64,000 nucleotides of DNA from the NCBI GenBank assembly GCA_961205875.1, contig OY540817.1, forward strand, positions 9,273,001 to 9,337,000, given 5' to 3'. The position numbers were made by a program, and so were the translations under genes. Below, one piece after another: positions 50,651 to 62,107 of the stretch (position 1 is the first letter of the stretch; each line of letters opens with the position of its first letter). Source of the stretch: Sialis fuliginosa. Lineage: Eukaryota > Arthropoda > Insecta > Megaloptera > Sialidae. The notes under the pieces are model-generated. The model saw nothing but the letters and a program-made list of their open reading frames with translations. It made no database searches and was not told the DNA's origin.

Positions 50651-53476
50651 CATACAAATGAGATATTACAAACAAAATACTAGTAATAAACATTCATTTA
50701 TTAAACCAAAACATCCATTTCAAAACAACAAACATAACAATAAGAAATATTATTTCGGGCGAAAGGACATTATAAATTGTATGGAAATGACAAGAACACA
50801 TGTACCCCAAACACAATTACTAATTACTGTTAATTGTTCAAGACCATTAACGGTATTTACACATTATAATCAGTTCGTGAAATCAATAAATATAGTCTAA
50901 TTCAGTGTGCTTAATTATGATTTATTAATCAACTTTGAATTGTTTGTGACAAAATAACTTTGCCCTTACATGCTGATTATTATGTAATAAATAGCACTGA
51001 TAATTAATGTACTATTAAATATTAGATACATATATTAAGGGGAAAGCAACTGTGTTAAGTTAAAATTTCGAAAATTGCCTGAGTGACAGACAATTTATTG
51101 AGAGCAGATAGTATGGCCGGTTACGACCCTAAAAAAACTTTAAATGCGTTTTTCTCGAAACGACTTTTTTGACCTGGTCCCAGCGATTCCTCAAAGACTA
51201 ATGAACCGATCAAAAAAAAATTTCTAAATTTTCGTAACACCGCTTGAATTAAAAAAAGGTGTTAAAAATGAAATAAAATTTCGATTGAACCATGGAGAAA
51301 AATATTTTTTTTAGTAGTCAAATCGAGGTTTTAAACTTTGTAAATTTTTAATATTTTTCAATAAAAATTGAAATTGAATAAGCAGGGGTCGAAACAAGTT
51401 CAGTGTTCAAAAATACTGATTTTACTGACACAGAAATCTAAAAATACTGACTTTTCACCATCCCCATAGCCAACCCTTACCTTTTTATTATGTTCATAAC
51501 AAAAGTAACAAATATTACAGTTAATTTTTGTTAATTTTTCTCACTGAACTTGGTATAGCCATTGATAGGGTGATATTATGTTGTTTATATGTTCACGTAT
51601 ACATACGTTACAATTATGCCATAAAATATCTTCTAAAATTTGGTAATAAACAATACAAATAAGTAAACAAAATAGAATATTATTTATAATTTGAAAATAT
51701 TTTTCACGGTAATTGTCTCGTTTTGAAGTCAAATAGTGAGTTTCTTCACGATAAATAGGGCTCCGATGTGAAAACTTTGAGTGCCAAACCAAAAAACTGA
51801 CTTTAACTGACCGGGTTACAAAAAACTTACTTTTACTGCAGGGGTGGCCAAATAAATTTGATGCTTATCCAAAACATATTTCAATCCGAATCGATTTTTC
51901 ATTTATATAATTTACAAATTAGCAATTTTCGATTGAAGATATTAAATAATAATAAAATTGCATTTTGACTAAACATTAAAATCAATTTTATACTGATCCA
52001 AATTATTTTGATGCCTTTACCTAGAACACAAACTCACAAACAAATTTGAAAAAAACGTCAAAATAAACAAACCATACATTTTCATACAAACATAATAATT
52101 TAATAATTCGCTTTATTAAATTTAGTGAATGCCAACATAACAGTGTCAGAAAAGTGGTGAGGGAGAAACGGACCAGACACGCCCACATCCAGCGTCGACA
52201 TGATCGTTATGATTTTTTCCCTGTAAACATCGTCTGATAAGATAATGCTCAGTGCCATAAAACCATTATCTTCAGGTACATTAAACGTATATATTGATAA
52301 TAATGCTAAGTTGTTTCTCTGCTAATACAATTTTAATATCAGCAATTTCAAGGCGTAACAAAAAATGCTTATTTGTAATAATTTTGCATAATTATATTAC
52401 ACTTATTATGTTTCAATCAGGGCTGTAATAAACATCCGAGAATGAAAATACTTGTTTTATACGAAACTGACAAAACAGTCCATATTCGCATCAACACTTA
52501 AACCTATATAGAAACGTCTTCCTAATTTATGATGTAAGCTCCCACTAAAAAGGGATTTTCAATAATTCAACCTATATGATGGGAAAAGAGTGTTAAACAT
52601 TTTTTATTCATATACCTACGTTTATCTGCATAACTTTTATATTATACAAGTGAAATTTTTTCCAGACTAATACCTACTCAATTTTTATGTTGACAGCTTG
52701 GTACAAAAAAATTCTATAAATTAACTTAAAAGGAATACAAGTCATAATATAAACTGTGTAGATTTTTATAAGAATATCTTATTTTACTTCTGTTTTATCA
52801 GATTGATGCAAAAATATTAATTTTATTATGATTATTTATTCAATGAATAAATATGAAGCTATGAATAACATATAGGATAATTTATAGGACCCCACGCTAC
52901 AATTTGTAGAACGTGTATTTGTATTTTACCAGTCAATATTATTGTTTTATCTAAATAGCAATTAAAAGAGCAATTTGTGAACCTAGTAATTCTGTTAGCG
53001 TATATTTAAAAGTATAGAAATATAATTTGAAAAATAATGTAAAACCAGTAAACATAGACGCGAAAATTAATAAAAGACAAAAAATTAACTTCTGAAACCG
53101 GAAGAGGTGGGATCTGGAATCCAAAAAAGCACAATTACTATTTTAGGAAATGTGGCTTAGAATTCAATATAAAGATATACTAACTAATAAGTTATAAAAT
53201 TTTATTATTAAAACAAATAAATGCACAAATAAGTGTTGTATTATTAATTTTTAATGCACTTCAGAAAATTTAATTAAATTACCTGATATCTACATTCAAA
53301 TAATTGATATACATAAATGCTCTAGTTATTTCTTAGAATATGTATATACTTGAAACAAAATTAAGTAATATATAAATTACTGATTAACAAAATACACTTG
53401 ATAACACAGTGATAACAATACGATAAAAAAATAACATTATGTAGGTACATAATTCCAACTGACAAACAATTCACTA
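50651..53476. other. Non-coding stretch, no gene recognised
   Basis: An 80-codon frame at 50658-50900 is AT-rich with no familiar content. Sequence at 51130-51320 (AAATGCGTTTTTCTCGAAACG) partly resembles 27805-27830, so an old shared repeat is possible. Nothing else is recognised. Confidence 0.4.
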
Positions 53477-53597
53477 CAGTGGTCCTAAAATAAAAATAGA
53501 CCAAAGTTAAATATTTCAAAAAGCAAAATTAATTAATTTGTACCGTACTAACTTATTAGTACTAGATTTTTATTTTATAACACTTTTAGTACCACTG
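53477..53597. mobile_element. Short inverted-repeat element (about 121 bp)
   Basis: CAGTGGTCCTAAAATAAAAAT on the left is mirrored by ATTTTTATTTTATAACACTTTTAGTACCACTG on the right, with an extra segment in the right arm. No clear target duplication. Probably a small MITE. Confidence 0.6.
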
Positions 53598-56500
53598 AAG
53601 TCCACATATTTCATGTTGTTCTACAATAACAAAAGAGCTATTTAAAAACAATGAAATTCAATACACATTCAATAGTTATGCATTTATTGATTTTAACACA
53701 AAAGCTGAAATTGAAAATAAACATTATTATTGCATAAATGTTCTACTGTCAGCCCCCCCCCCCCCCCCAACATCGGTTCAGCAGATACTTTTACATTAGT
53801 CACGTATAATTTCGTATTATTTTTGCATTATTCGAAACGGAAAAAGCTCAAAACATTATAAAAAACTTTTTAAAAATAAATAAAAAACGACTTAAAAAAA
53901 AACACTGAAAAGTATATCTAATAATTGAGAGTTTTTGATGTCGGTTTTATTTTTTTCTTTATTAAAAAGTTTTTTATTGGCTTGGCAGCGACAGCAAAAC
54001 TGTTAAATTTAATTAATAGATATACTTTTCAGTGCTTTTAGGTTTTTTTTAATCGGTTTTATTATATTTTTTAAGTTTTTTATTTTTCCCTTTTGAGTGC
54101 ATGGCGTATCTTTGAAGTCCATTGTCAGATTCTGATGAAATTTATATGGGACCACCTCGGAAGTGTTAAATTGAGAACCTCCCCGAATATTATAATCGGT
54201 TAAAAATCCTCAGAATAATATAAAAAATCAATATTATTACATTTAATTAAAATTTTCAAGTTTGTAATATCCAATAAACGCCATTTAAACCGCAAATAGG
54301 TATGTTATGTAAATATTTATATCAATAAAGATACTATTATCATATCACCGAGTAGAGAGATATACTAATTAGAAACTCATGCACGTTACAGGTAAAATAT
54401 AGACATGACTTAATCTTTATACTGTTATTTACAATCGTCTATTTATTTCCTAGTAGCGTTTAAAACTAAGCACATTTTTCCCATATATCAAACAACAATT
54501 TTGTAATTACTGGCAACCTATGTGTAAATTAATAAAAGACAAAAAAATAGTCAAAATGACCGAACCTCCCAAAGGAACAACCCCAAGTCAAGATCATAAA
54601 ATAATATTACACTTAACAAATTTAGGGTAAATGGTCAGGGCAATATGGTTACCACCAAATATTCTTTATTCTCTTAAGTGTGTAGGATAGATTAAATACA
54701 ATAGAATAATATTTGCACGTATCTAAAATAACATTGATTTCCGTATGTTGCGTAATTATTCAATTCTATATCCTGCATGTATAGTTGCTCGCCAAATAAT
54801 CATAATTATTTTATTTTTACTTGCTGACAAGTGTTAAATTAGTCAAGGAGAAGAAAAAATCATTACATTCTAGGACTATATCCAATAAAAGAAACGAAAT
54901 TATAGCAAATTTGAGAAAATGTTAATAGTACTTACTTAGACGATACCTATGTATTCATTAACTGTATAAAAGTACTGAAACATTTTTTGTTATTTCAGTA
55001 GGTATTTTATTAAAAATTTGTTTTACTTGAATTAGAGTTTGGAGACCTCTGTTATTTTCATATAATATATTAATTTTTGCGTACAATATTTTCATTAACT
55101 AAAAATGCTTTCTATTTAGTTAAGAAAATAGTTTATTGTTAGATAAATCCTAGTTAACAAAATATAATTCTCTCGTTGTCACAAGTACAATGCTTACATT
55201 ATACAGTATATTTATAGAATACAGCAATCTTTCAGTGGTTTATACAAACAAGTGGTGGACGAAGAGGTTATCTCTATACCAAACTATTAACCGTGTGAAC
55301 AATGAACTTAATTTATTTTCGTAAACTAGCTGCAAAAGTTTGCCTGACCTTCTGTAAAGTAAGTCACGCCAAAGTTTTCTCCGTTTAGTGAAGAATGATT
55401 GATCGGAACAAATCTGAAAATTCCTACCAGAACTTATCGGACAATAAAAAATATATATGATATTTATTTATTCGAGAAAAATTTTTGATATGATATTTGA
55501 AATAATGGAAAATGGGTATACGGTAGATAGTCATTTATCTTACTTTTTTTTTTAATGTGTATACGAAAATAGAATAAAGCTTCTTTTTCAGAAAGTAATC
55601 AAAAATATTAACTAATGCAGCATTTTAGCTACATGGAGATTAATTTAATCTCTAATAAAATTTCGTTAGAAAAATTACCCTACTGGGGGCAAGACAGTCC
55701 ACCCTGAGTGCCAATATAGGGGGGGGGGGAGGGGCAAATGAGGTAGAAGATGTCAATGAACACTTCACAAACTGTAGGAAGGTGTAAAATTAATTATTCA
55801 AGGAGCATCAGAATTCAACTGACAACGACAAAAAAATTCGTTCAATTGCACCTACGATTTTTTTTCGGATGGACGTACATACCAGCCTTACTTATTATTA
55901 GTCCGCTAACGCTGTATAATAATACTTTAAATATTATTTATTTTAAAAACTATAACTGTTATTATTTCATAAAGAAGGAAGACAAAATAATTATTTACTT
56001 CCATGAATCAAACCCAAGCTGGAAAATATCTGATAAATATCCGATAACTACTTTGACAGTTTCGATCCCTTCTAGATCGCAGACTTACGCTACACCCTAT
56101 ATAAAACATAACGTACTACCTATACACATTAATAATATCACAATTCCACGTATCCACTATAATTCCACCCCTCACTGATACAACAAAAACTGTAAACAAA
56201 TGAATCTAAATCAACTAGCTACTCTGAGATACAGCACATTGTTACAATTTCAGCAGGATATTGCGAAATGAACTCCACTGCTCAAATATAACTTTGTGGG
56301 ATACATCCCGCCGCCACCACCACTGGCATTCCTATCGCGAGATCACCGCCTAGCGCCCGCCATAAGAACATCACGTATATTTGTATTATTTACGACTGAC
56401 TTTACACGTTTCGTCCCTGTATTTTTTTGTACACATACACATTTTTGTTGTTTTTATACGTTTTAAAATATATATGTGTCAGAGTATAGAATTCCCAAAT

Positions 56501-58784
56501 GTTGATAATTCAGTTCAGTAAAACATCATTATTGTCCGACCCCTAATATCATTACTGTCCGATTGATTACCACTTTCTCCTGATTTTTTGTCAGTAATAT
56601 TAGTAATGTTCTCCGCGCCCGCTTCTGCGCGTTCTACTCGTCATACAAAAGTGATAGTTTGTAATCTATGTAATAACAACACAATAATAAAAACTGCAGT
56701 CAAAGCACAAATGTCTCATTTTATATTCTGCGCATATGTATTCGTATGTAGTATGCACTCTATGCGTGTGAGGGGAATACGTTGGAGTGGGAAAAAAAAT
56801 ACTAGCGGACAGTATTGACGATTGGTTGCCCCGACCGCCAGGCAATAATGATGTTCTACTGTTAACTGTATAAATGACTATTGTAAAAATGCATATATTG
56901 ACCAGTTTTTTATAAGAAGACTACAATTTCCCCCACGACTTCACATTTTTACATACATACATTTTTATTTTAATACGTTCATTACCTAATTAATCAATTT
57001 AAATACTAAAAAAATATCAAATTTAAACTTAACACGTGCCTGACTTAAATATCAACATAACAAATTATACGTACATATTTTATAGTAGTACATATAAATG
57101 AATTAAATGTGCAGATTTAGTTCCTCATTATGTGTACTTCTAGTTTATTAATGAAAATAATTATTAATGAATGCAATATTCTAATTTATTCGCTTGCCTG
57201 CATTATTCTATAAATACTTCCGAAATTCAATAAAATCGTCCCCTTGTAGAACGCTCTAATATTGCAATAATTTATTTAAATATTTATATCAAAAGGAATG
57301 CTTGTAAGAATTTAATCATCACTTTGCATTTATATCAAATTTATTATTCATAATACATATACTAAATAAACAAAAACATTATTTGAATATTGTTTTAACA
57401 GCTTTATAATTTTTATCGGTGGCGCGTTATGACGGCATGGGGCTTTGGACAAAAAATAATTTTGAACCCCAAATTCTAAATAAAATAAAACTATTATTAT
57501 AAATCAAAAATGGACGTGGCTTAGTATTATAGATTCTCTTACTAATATTTCTTCATTACTATTCATAATTTTCAAAATGAGATAATATGCAATATATCAA
57601 TGCGCATAAAGGGTTATTGTTATATAACTATAAATATTTTATTATCATTAACGTATTCATTATTCATATGAGTACAATACTGCAATTACATTTATGATCT
57701 ATTTTATTTATTATTCAATATCAATCTTTTCATCTTTGAGAATCACTGTCTACTCATAGACAGATAGATGATACAATTAATAATAATTTATTTATAATAT
57801 TTGTGATGTTAGTTCAGTATGTGCATTCTGAATAGTACTATAGAGTTCTCTTATATTTCGAAGAAGAGGTCTCTCAATTTAACTCCCCAAAATATAAAAT
57901 TACTCTATAACTCTTTGAGTCTATCCAAAAATCACTTTTTTTTTATTTGCGATGCTAACTTCACACAGGTAACGCATCATTTTTTTTAAATCCTGCGCTA
58001 CGGATTTTATAACAATATAGAACATATTTCAAATCTTTATTAAAGAAGGAAGTATTAAATGAAAACAAATATAAAATATTATGTAACGTACAAGATTATG
58101 TGTTTTAATATATTTACAATAGTGTTTGTATCAAACTTTGGAATTGTATTTACATTTTTCTTTTTCCAGTTATGTATAATATAAACAGAGATATTCAAAG
58201 ATAAGGATTTCATTGGAGTAAGTATTCAAATAACTGATAGAAAAAACTTATAAATATTAATTATGCATAAGGAAAAAATGTTCTACAAACCGTAGTAGAT
58301 ATATAATTATTTTATAAGAGGTGCTAGTTAATTATTCACCTCATACAAGGTAATGTCTGTGGTCATTAAATAAATAAATATTTAGCGTTGTCATTGTAAA
58401 TAGGTATAAATGACAGTGTACTCGTCCGACTAATCTAAGATTCATTTACGGATTAATGCTAATCGATATTTAACAAATGTATCACGTGTTGAGACTGACA
58501 GCACGAATGAAAGTGGCAAACATTTGCATACACACTATATTAAAATAATTACGTTGGTGGTAAATGAACATTCTCTTACTTATAAATCTAATAAACGCAC
58601 GTATAATTTCCCCTGTAACCTTGACTTTTTGTACCACGGAGCACAGGTAAATACGGTGGGATTTACCTATTAGATAATGATGACAGGACCAGACTAGTTT
58701 ACCGGTGATAGTAATATTCAAATTCAACAACAAACATATACGAATTTATCACAGTAAACAGCAGACTATATGATCGGTACGTAC
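53598..58784. other. Intronic stretch next to the neurobeachin exon
   Basis: Holds a 16-base poly-C at 53753-53768, an inverted pair ACTGAAAAGTATATCTA/TAGATATACTTTTCAGT (about 53903-54035), and a poly-G at 55719-55729. A 142-codon ATG-started plus-strand frame at 55750-56178 resembles no known protein. A GC-rich patch (56300-56360, CCGCCGCCACCACCACTGG and neighbours) could be regulatory. Around 56521 and 56845, AACATCATTATTG and its complement might be ends of an old element. No further exon was recognised. Confidence 0.4.
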
Positions 58785-58943
58785 CAAATGCAATACGGTG
58801 TTTACAACCTCCCTGTTTGTCACCTGGCCCACCTCGATCAAGCCGATGAGTACAGCAAATTTAAGGCTATCATTGAGAGCCATCCTCACAACCTCTTCGG
58901 GACGTTTTATGTCACTAAACGGCGGACTATTTAAGTCCGCCAT
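58785..58943 (-). CDS. rg: First coding exon of neurobeachin/LRBA-like BEACH protein (rugose)
   Basis: The exon encodes 53 residues from ATG 58943-58941 to a phase-0 splice donor (GTACGT at 58784-58779). Residues 27-53, [20 protein letters not shown] and onward to TVLHL, match the start of the conserved armadillo/lectin-like N-terminal region of neurobeachin, LRBA and Drosophila rugose, where the next residues are LVGGEFD. These are very large (about 3000 aa or more) AKAP and BEACH-domain proteins of vesicle traffic and synapse function. The leading part, [20 protein letters not shown], is more variable. An in-frame TGA lies 18 bases upstream of the ATG, and position -3 is A, which supports this start. 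The rest of the protein must be encoded to the left beyond the window or in exons I could not see. The gene points away from the septin gene. Confidence 0.85.
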
Positions 58944-59539
58944 CGTATCAGTGAGCACAAGTCAGAAGTCACAACACGAAAATTTTAAACGCACACACTA
59001 AGGTTCACATGAAAAACGGAATTACATGCTACACATGATCATTACTCTAACACCGTTCTTCCATGTTGGAAAACTGACATCGCACAACGATTTTGTGGAG
59101 ATGCGTCAGTTGTGGAAACTCAAATGGCAATGTGGAGATCTATTTTTCTCTGCCGGTCTAGGGATTTTCATTCATTGATGTTGTCCAAATGATATCAGCT
59201 GTCAAATTAGTCATTTTGAAAAGACGCATTTATATTATGATTGTATTACTTTTTATGTTTAAAAATGCTTTGGTATAGTTGTAATAACAAATAGTTTTAA
59301 ATTCATGCTGTTTGATATAGTTTTACACCTTAAATAAACATCTTAGATATTTTACATATATTCTGAACAAGTAACTCCATTTCGATATTCCACATATGAT
59401 AAAAAGAGATAGATATATAAATCCTGAGTACTACGTTGGATACAAACATAAGATTCTTTTGAAAGGAATTTAGTTCCTCGCCCATTGTGAGTCTTCTAAC
59501 TGTAAACTGATTTTAGTTAGTGATAATACAGTATCAAAA
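58944..59539. promoter_or_regulatory. Intergenic region between divergent start codons (likely shared promoter)
   Basis: Only 596 bp separate the neurobeachin and septin start codons, which face away from each other. Both 5' untranslated regions and both core promoters must lie here unless there are untranslated exons farther out. The part 59040-59170 is less AT-rich than its surroundings. I see no confident TATA box or initiator; TCAGT occurs near 58947 and 59113 but is too short to be evidence. Confidence 0.5.
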
Positions 59540-61909
59540 ATGACTGTCGAAAGCGAAAAAAAGAATGTAAGTAAAATAAACTCAAAAATAATTTCATTAT
59601 AAATAAAATACACCTTTCTTTCATTCTACAAATAATTTTTATGTCTATATTAACTTCCTAACAGAATGTCAAAGTTCCTGACATTTTTTGTGAAATGCCA
59701 TTGGTTCCACTTTATGAACTTGCTCGTAATTAAATTCTTTTACTAGAATATAAAATGCATGTAACACAATATCAACGTTTTGACGGTTCCAGATGGAGCA
59801 GAAGATACGTAACCTAAAGTTAGCTGGTCACGTAGGTTTTGACAGCCTACCAGATCAATTAGTTAACAAAAGTGTACAGAATGGATTCATCTTCAACATT
59901 CTCTGTATCGGTATGTACTTTTACGAATATTTTCTAAACGCTAGACTAATATAAAATCTAACTTCAGGTGAAACGGGACTTGGAAAGTCAACGTTGATGG
60001 ATTCGCTGTTTAACACAAGTTTTGAGTCAACGCCTAGTCCGCATAATTTACCAACAGTAAAATTGAAGGCTCATACATATGAACTACAAGAAAGTCATGT
60101 TCGTTTGAAGGTAATTTATATTTATTTTGCATATTCTCATGTTTATGATAACAGTTCTATAACTGTAAATATGTGTTCATTATTATTCTATCTGAACAAA
60201 AGCAGGTCTTGACCTTGAATGATAGTAAATCATAACAGTTATTTTTCACCTTATTTAGTATATTTTATTATTTTTATTTTAATACAGCTAACAATTTGTG
60301 ACACTGTTGGATATGGTGATCAAATCAATAAAGAAGATAGCTTCAAAGCAGTTGTCGATTACATTGATGCTCAATTTGAAGCATACTTACAAGAAGAACT
60401 TAAAATCAAACGCAGTCTTTCTACTTACCATGATACTCGTACTCATGTGTGTTTGTATTTTATTTGTCCAACCGGACACGGGCTAAAGTCAATAGATTTA
60501 GTTTGTATGAAGAAACTCGACACCAAAGTCAATATTATTCCAATTATTGCCAAAGCTGATACGATTTCTAAAACAGAACTACAGAAATTCAAGGTAAGAC
60601 TAAAAATACAGAATATTAAAATATTGCACAGTTTTTTTTTACATTTGTTTTTTTTTTAAGGCTAAAATCATCGCTGAATTGCAAAACAATGGTGTTCATA
60701 TTTATCAATTCCCTGTCGATGATGAATCAGTTTCTGAAGTAAACACTACAATGAACAGCCACATCCCATTTGCCGTAGTTGGCAGCACTGAATTTGTTCG
60801 TGTTGGAAACAAAATGATGCGTTCTCGTCAATACCCTTGGGGAACTGTGCAAGGTATTTATATTTATTAAATTAACTAAGTTTTAAACAATTAAAACTAA
60901 TTTTGATACTTCATTTTCAGTTGAAAACGAAACACATTGTGATTTTGTTAAACTCCGTGAAATGCTGATCCGTACAAACATGGAAGACATGCGTGAGAAA
61001 ACTCACTGCCGTCATTACGAGCTGTACAGGAAAAGACGTCTTGAACAAATGGGTTTCAGTGATGTCGACGCAGAAAATAAACCTGTAAGCTTCCAGCAGT
61101 CATTCGAAGCTAAACGTTCACACCACGTTCTTGAACTACAGCAAAAGGAGGACGAGATGCGTCAGATGTTTGTTGTGCGTGTTAAAGAAAAGGAGGCAGA
61201 ACTTAAAGATGCTGAAAAAGATGTATGTATTTGTTTTTATGTACTTTAAAGGGCAGTAACTAATAAAATAATTATCGGAATGATTTGAAAATTAAGTAAG
61301 TAAAACTAGACTGCATAATGTGATTTATAGTTCCGGAGTACTATGTCGCCAAACAAGAGACATTTTAATTTATTTAGATTTTTAACGTTTTTACTTATAG
61401 TGCTATAACTAATAACGTTATTTTTGTAATGACTTGAAATTTTAATATGTAAAACTAAACTATATAAGCAACATTTTAAGACTATTTTGAAGTCTGTGTG
61501 ATTTATAGTTCCAGAGTACTATGTGACCAACCAGGAGACATTTTATTTATTTAGATACCAGTGGTTTTGACGTTATTACTTAAAGAGCTGTAACTAGTAA
61601 AGTAATTATTGTAATGTTTTGAAATTTTACTATGTAAAACTAAACTATAACCAACATTTTAAGATTTTTCTAAAGTTTATATGATTTATAGGTCCGAAGT
61701 ACTGTAAAAACAAAAATAAATGATTTTTTTTGTTTTAGCTTCATGCTAAATTTGATAAAGTGAAGAAAGACCATACTGAAGAAAAGAAAAAATTGGAGGA
61801 TGCTCGAAAGAAACTCGAGGACGAAATCATTGAATTCAACAGAAGGAAAGCTCAGTTCCAGCAAATGGGCAGTCATCATACTCTGACATTAAAAGGAAAG
61901 AAAAAATAG
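59540..61909 (+). CDS. Sep2: Septin, SEPT6 group (Drosophila Sep2-like), 7 exons, 419 aa
   Basis: Exons: 59540-59566, 59793-59910, 59968-60110, 60288-60593, 60661-60853, 60921-61222 and 61739-61909 (stop TAG). All introns are GT-AG and the phases join without a break. The start context CAAAATG is typical of insects. Septins are GTP-binding proteins that assemble into hetero-oligomeric filaments at the cell cortex and cleavage furrow. Visible motifs: [17 protein letters not shown] at residues 21-37, P-loop GETGLGKS at 49-56, G3 DTVGYGD at 101-107, G4 AKAD at 184-187, and the septin-unique element [19 protein letters not shown] at 258-276. A charged coiled coil follows at about 320-405 and the tail is LTLKGKKK. 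Length and sequence fit Drosophila Sep2 and human SEPT6. Threonine 78 in switch I is notable (see findings). Drosophila has two SEPT6-group paralogues (Sep2 and Sep5), so the symbol marks the group. Confidence 0.95.
61252..61700 (+). repeat. Three diverged tandem repeats inside the last septin intron
   Basis: Units start near 61252, 61401 and 61586. Each runs 'GNTGTAACTAATAANNTAATTAT', then GTAAAACTAAACTAT and TGATTTATAGTTCCGGAGTACT. Units 2 and 3 also share CAACATTTTAAGA. Spacing is about 150-185 bp because of internal indels. They lie wholly within intron 6 (61223-61738) and end close to the acceptor of exon 7. Confidence 0.8.
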
Positions 61910-62101
61910 ACGTAATGATCAGATTTTTATTTATTATTAACAGTATTTACATTTTTACCGAGTTATTTTATAATATTTATCTATAATTTTTATATGACAT
62001 TTATTTTACATTTCTTAATTTTTTATTAACTTAAAATGCAAATATATAGAGATATTTATAGATATAAGAAAATCCAAATATTATGTAATAGATTTTATTA
62101 A

Positions 62102-62107
62102 AATAAA
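62102..62107 (+). terminator. Polyadenylation signal AATAAA of the septin gene
   Basis: AATAAA lies about 190 bases after the septin stop codon, a plausible 3' UTR length, with T-rich sequence following (CTTATTTTAAAACTTGTTTTT). No cDNA evidence is available here, and other AATAAA-like sites lie further on. Confidence 0.55.

Larger units (their letters stand above)
1..58784 (-). other. Probable first intron of the neurobeachin/rugose gene (partial, at least 58.8 kb)
   Basis: The neurobeachin exon at 58785-58943 ends on the minus strand with a good splice donor, GTACGT, at 58784-58779. The next conserved block of the protein (beginning LVGGEFD in relatives) was not found anywhere to the left, and no minus-strand reading frame in this span resembles neurobeachin. 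I therefore infer that the whole span is intron, filled with the transposons listed separately. A short or divergent exon could have been missed by eye, and an unrelated gene nested inside cannot be excluded. Confidence 0.55.

Noticed and set aside
58944..58958. Extension of the neurobeachin exon upstream to a GTG at 58958
   Set aside because: It needs a non-ATG start. The ATG at 58943 has a good context, and an in-frame stop lies just upstream of the GTG.
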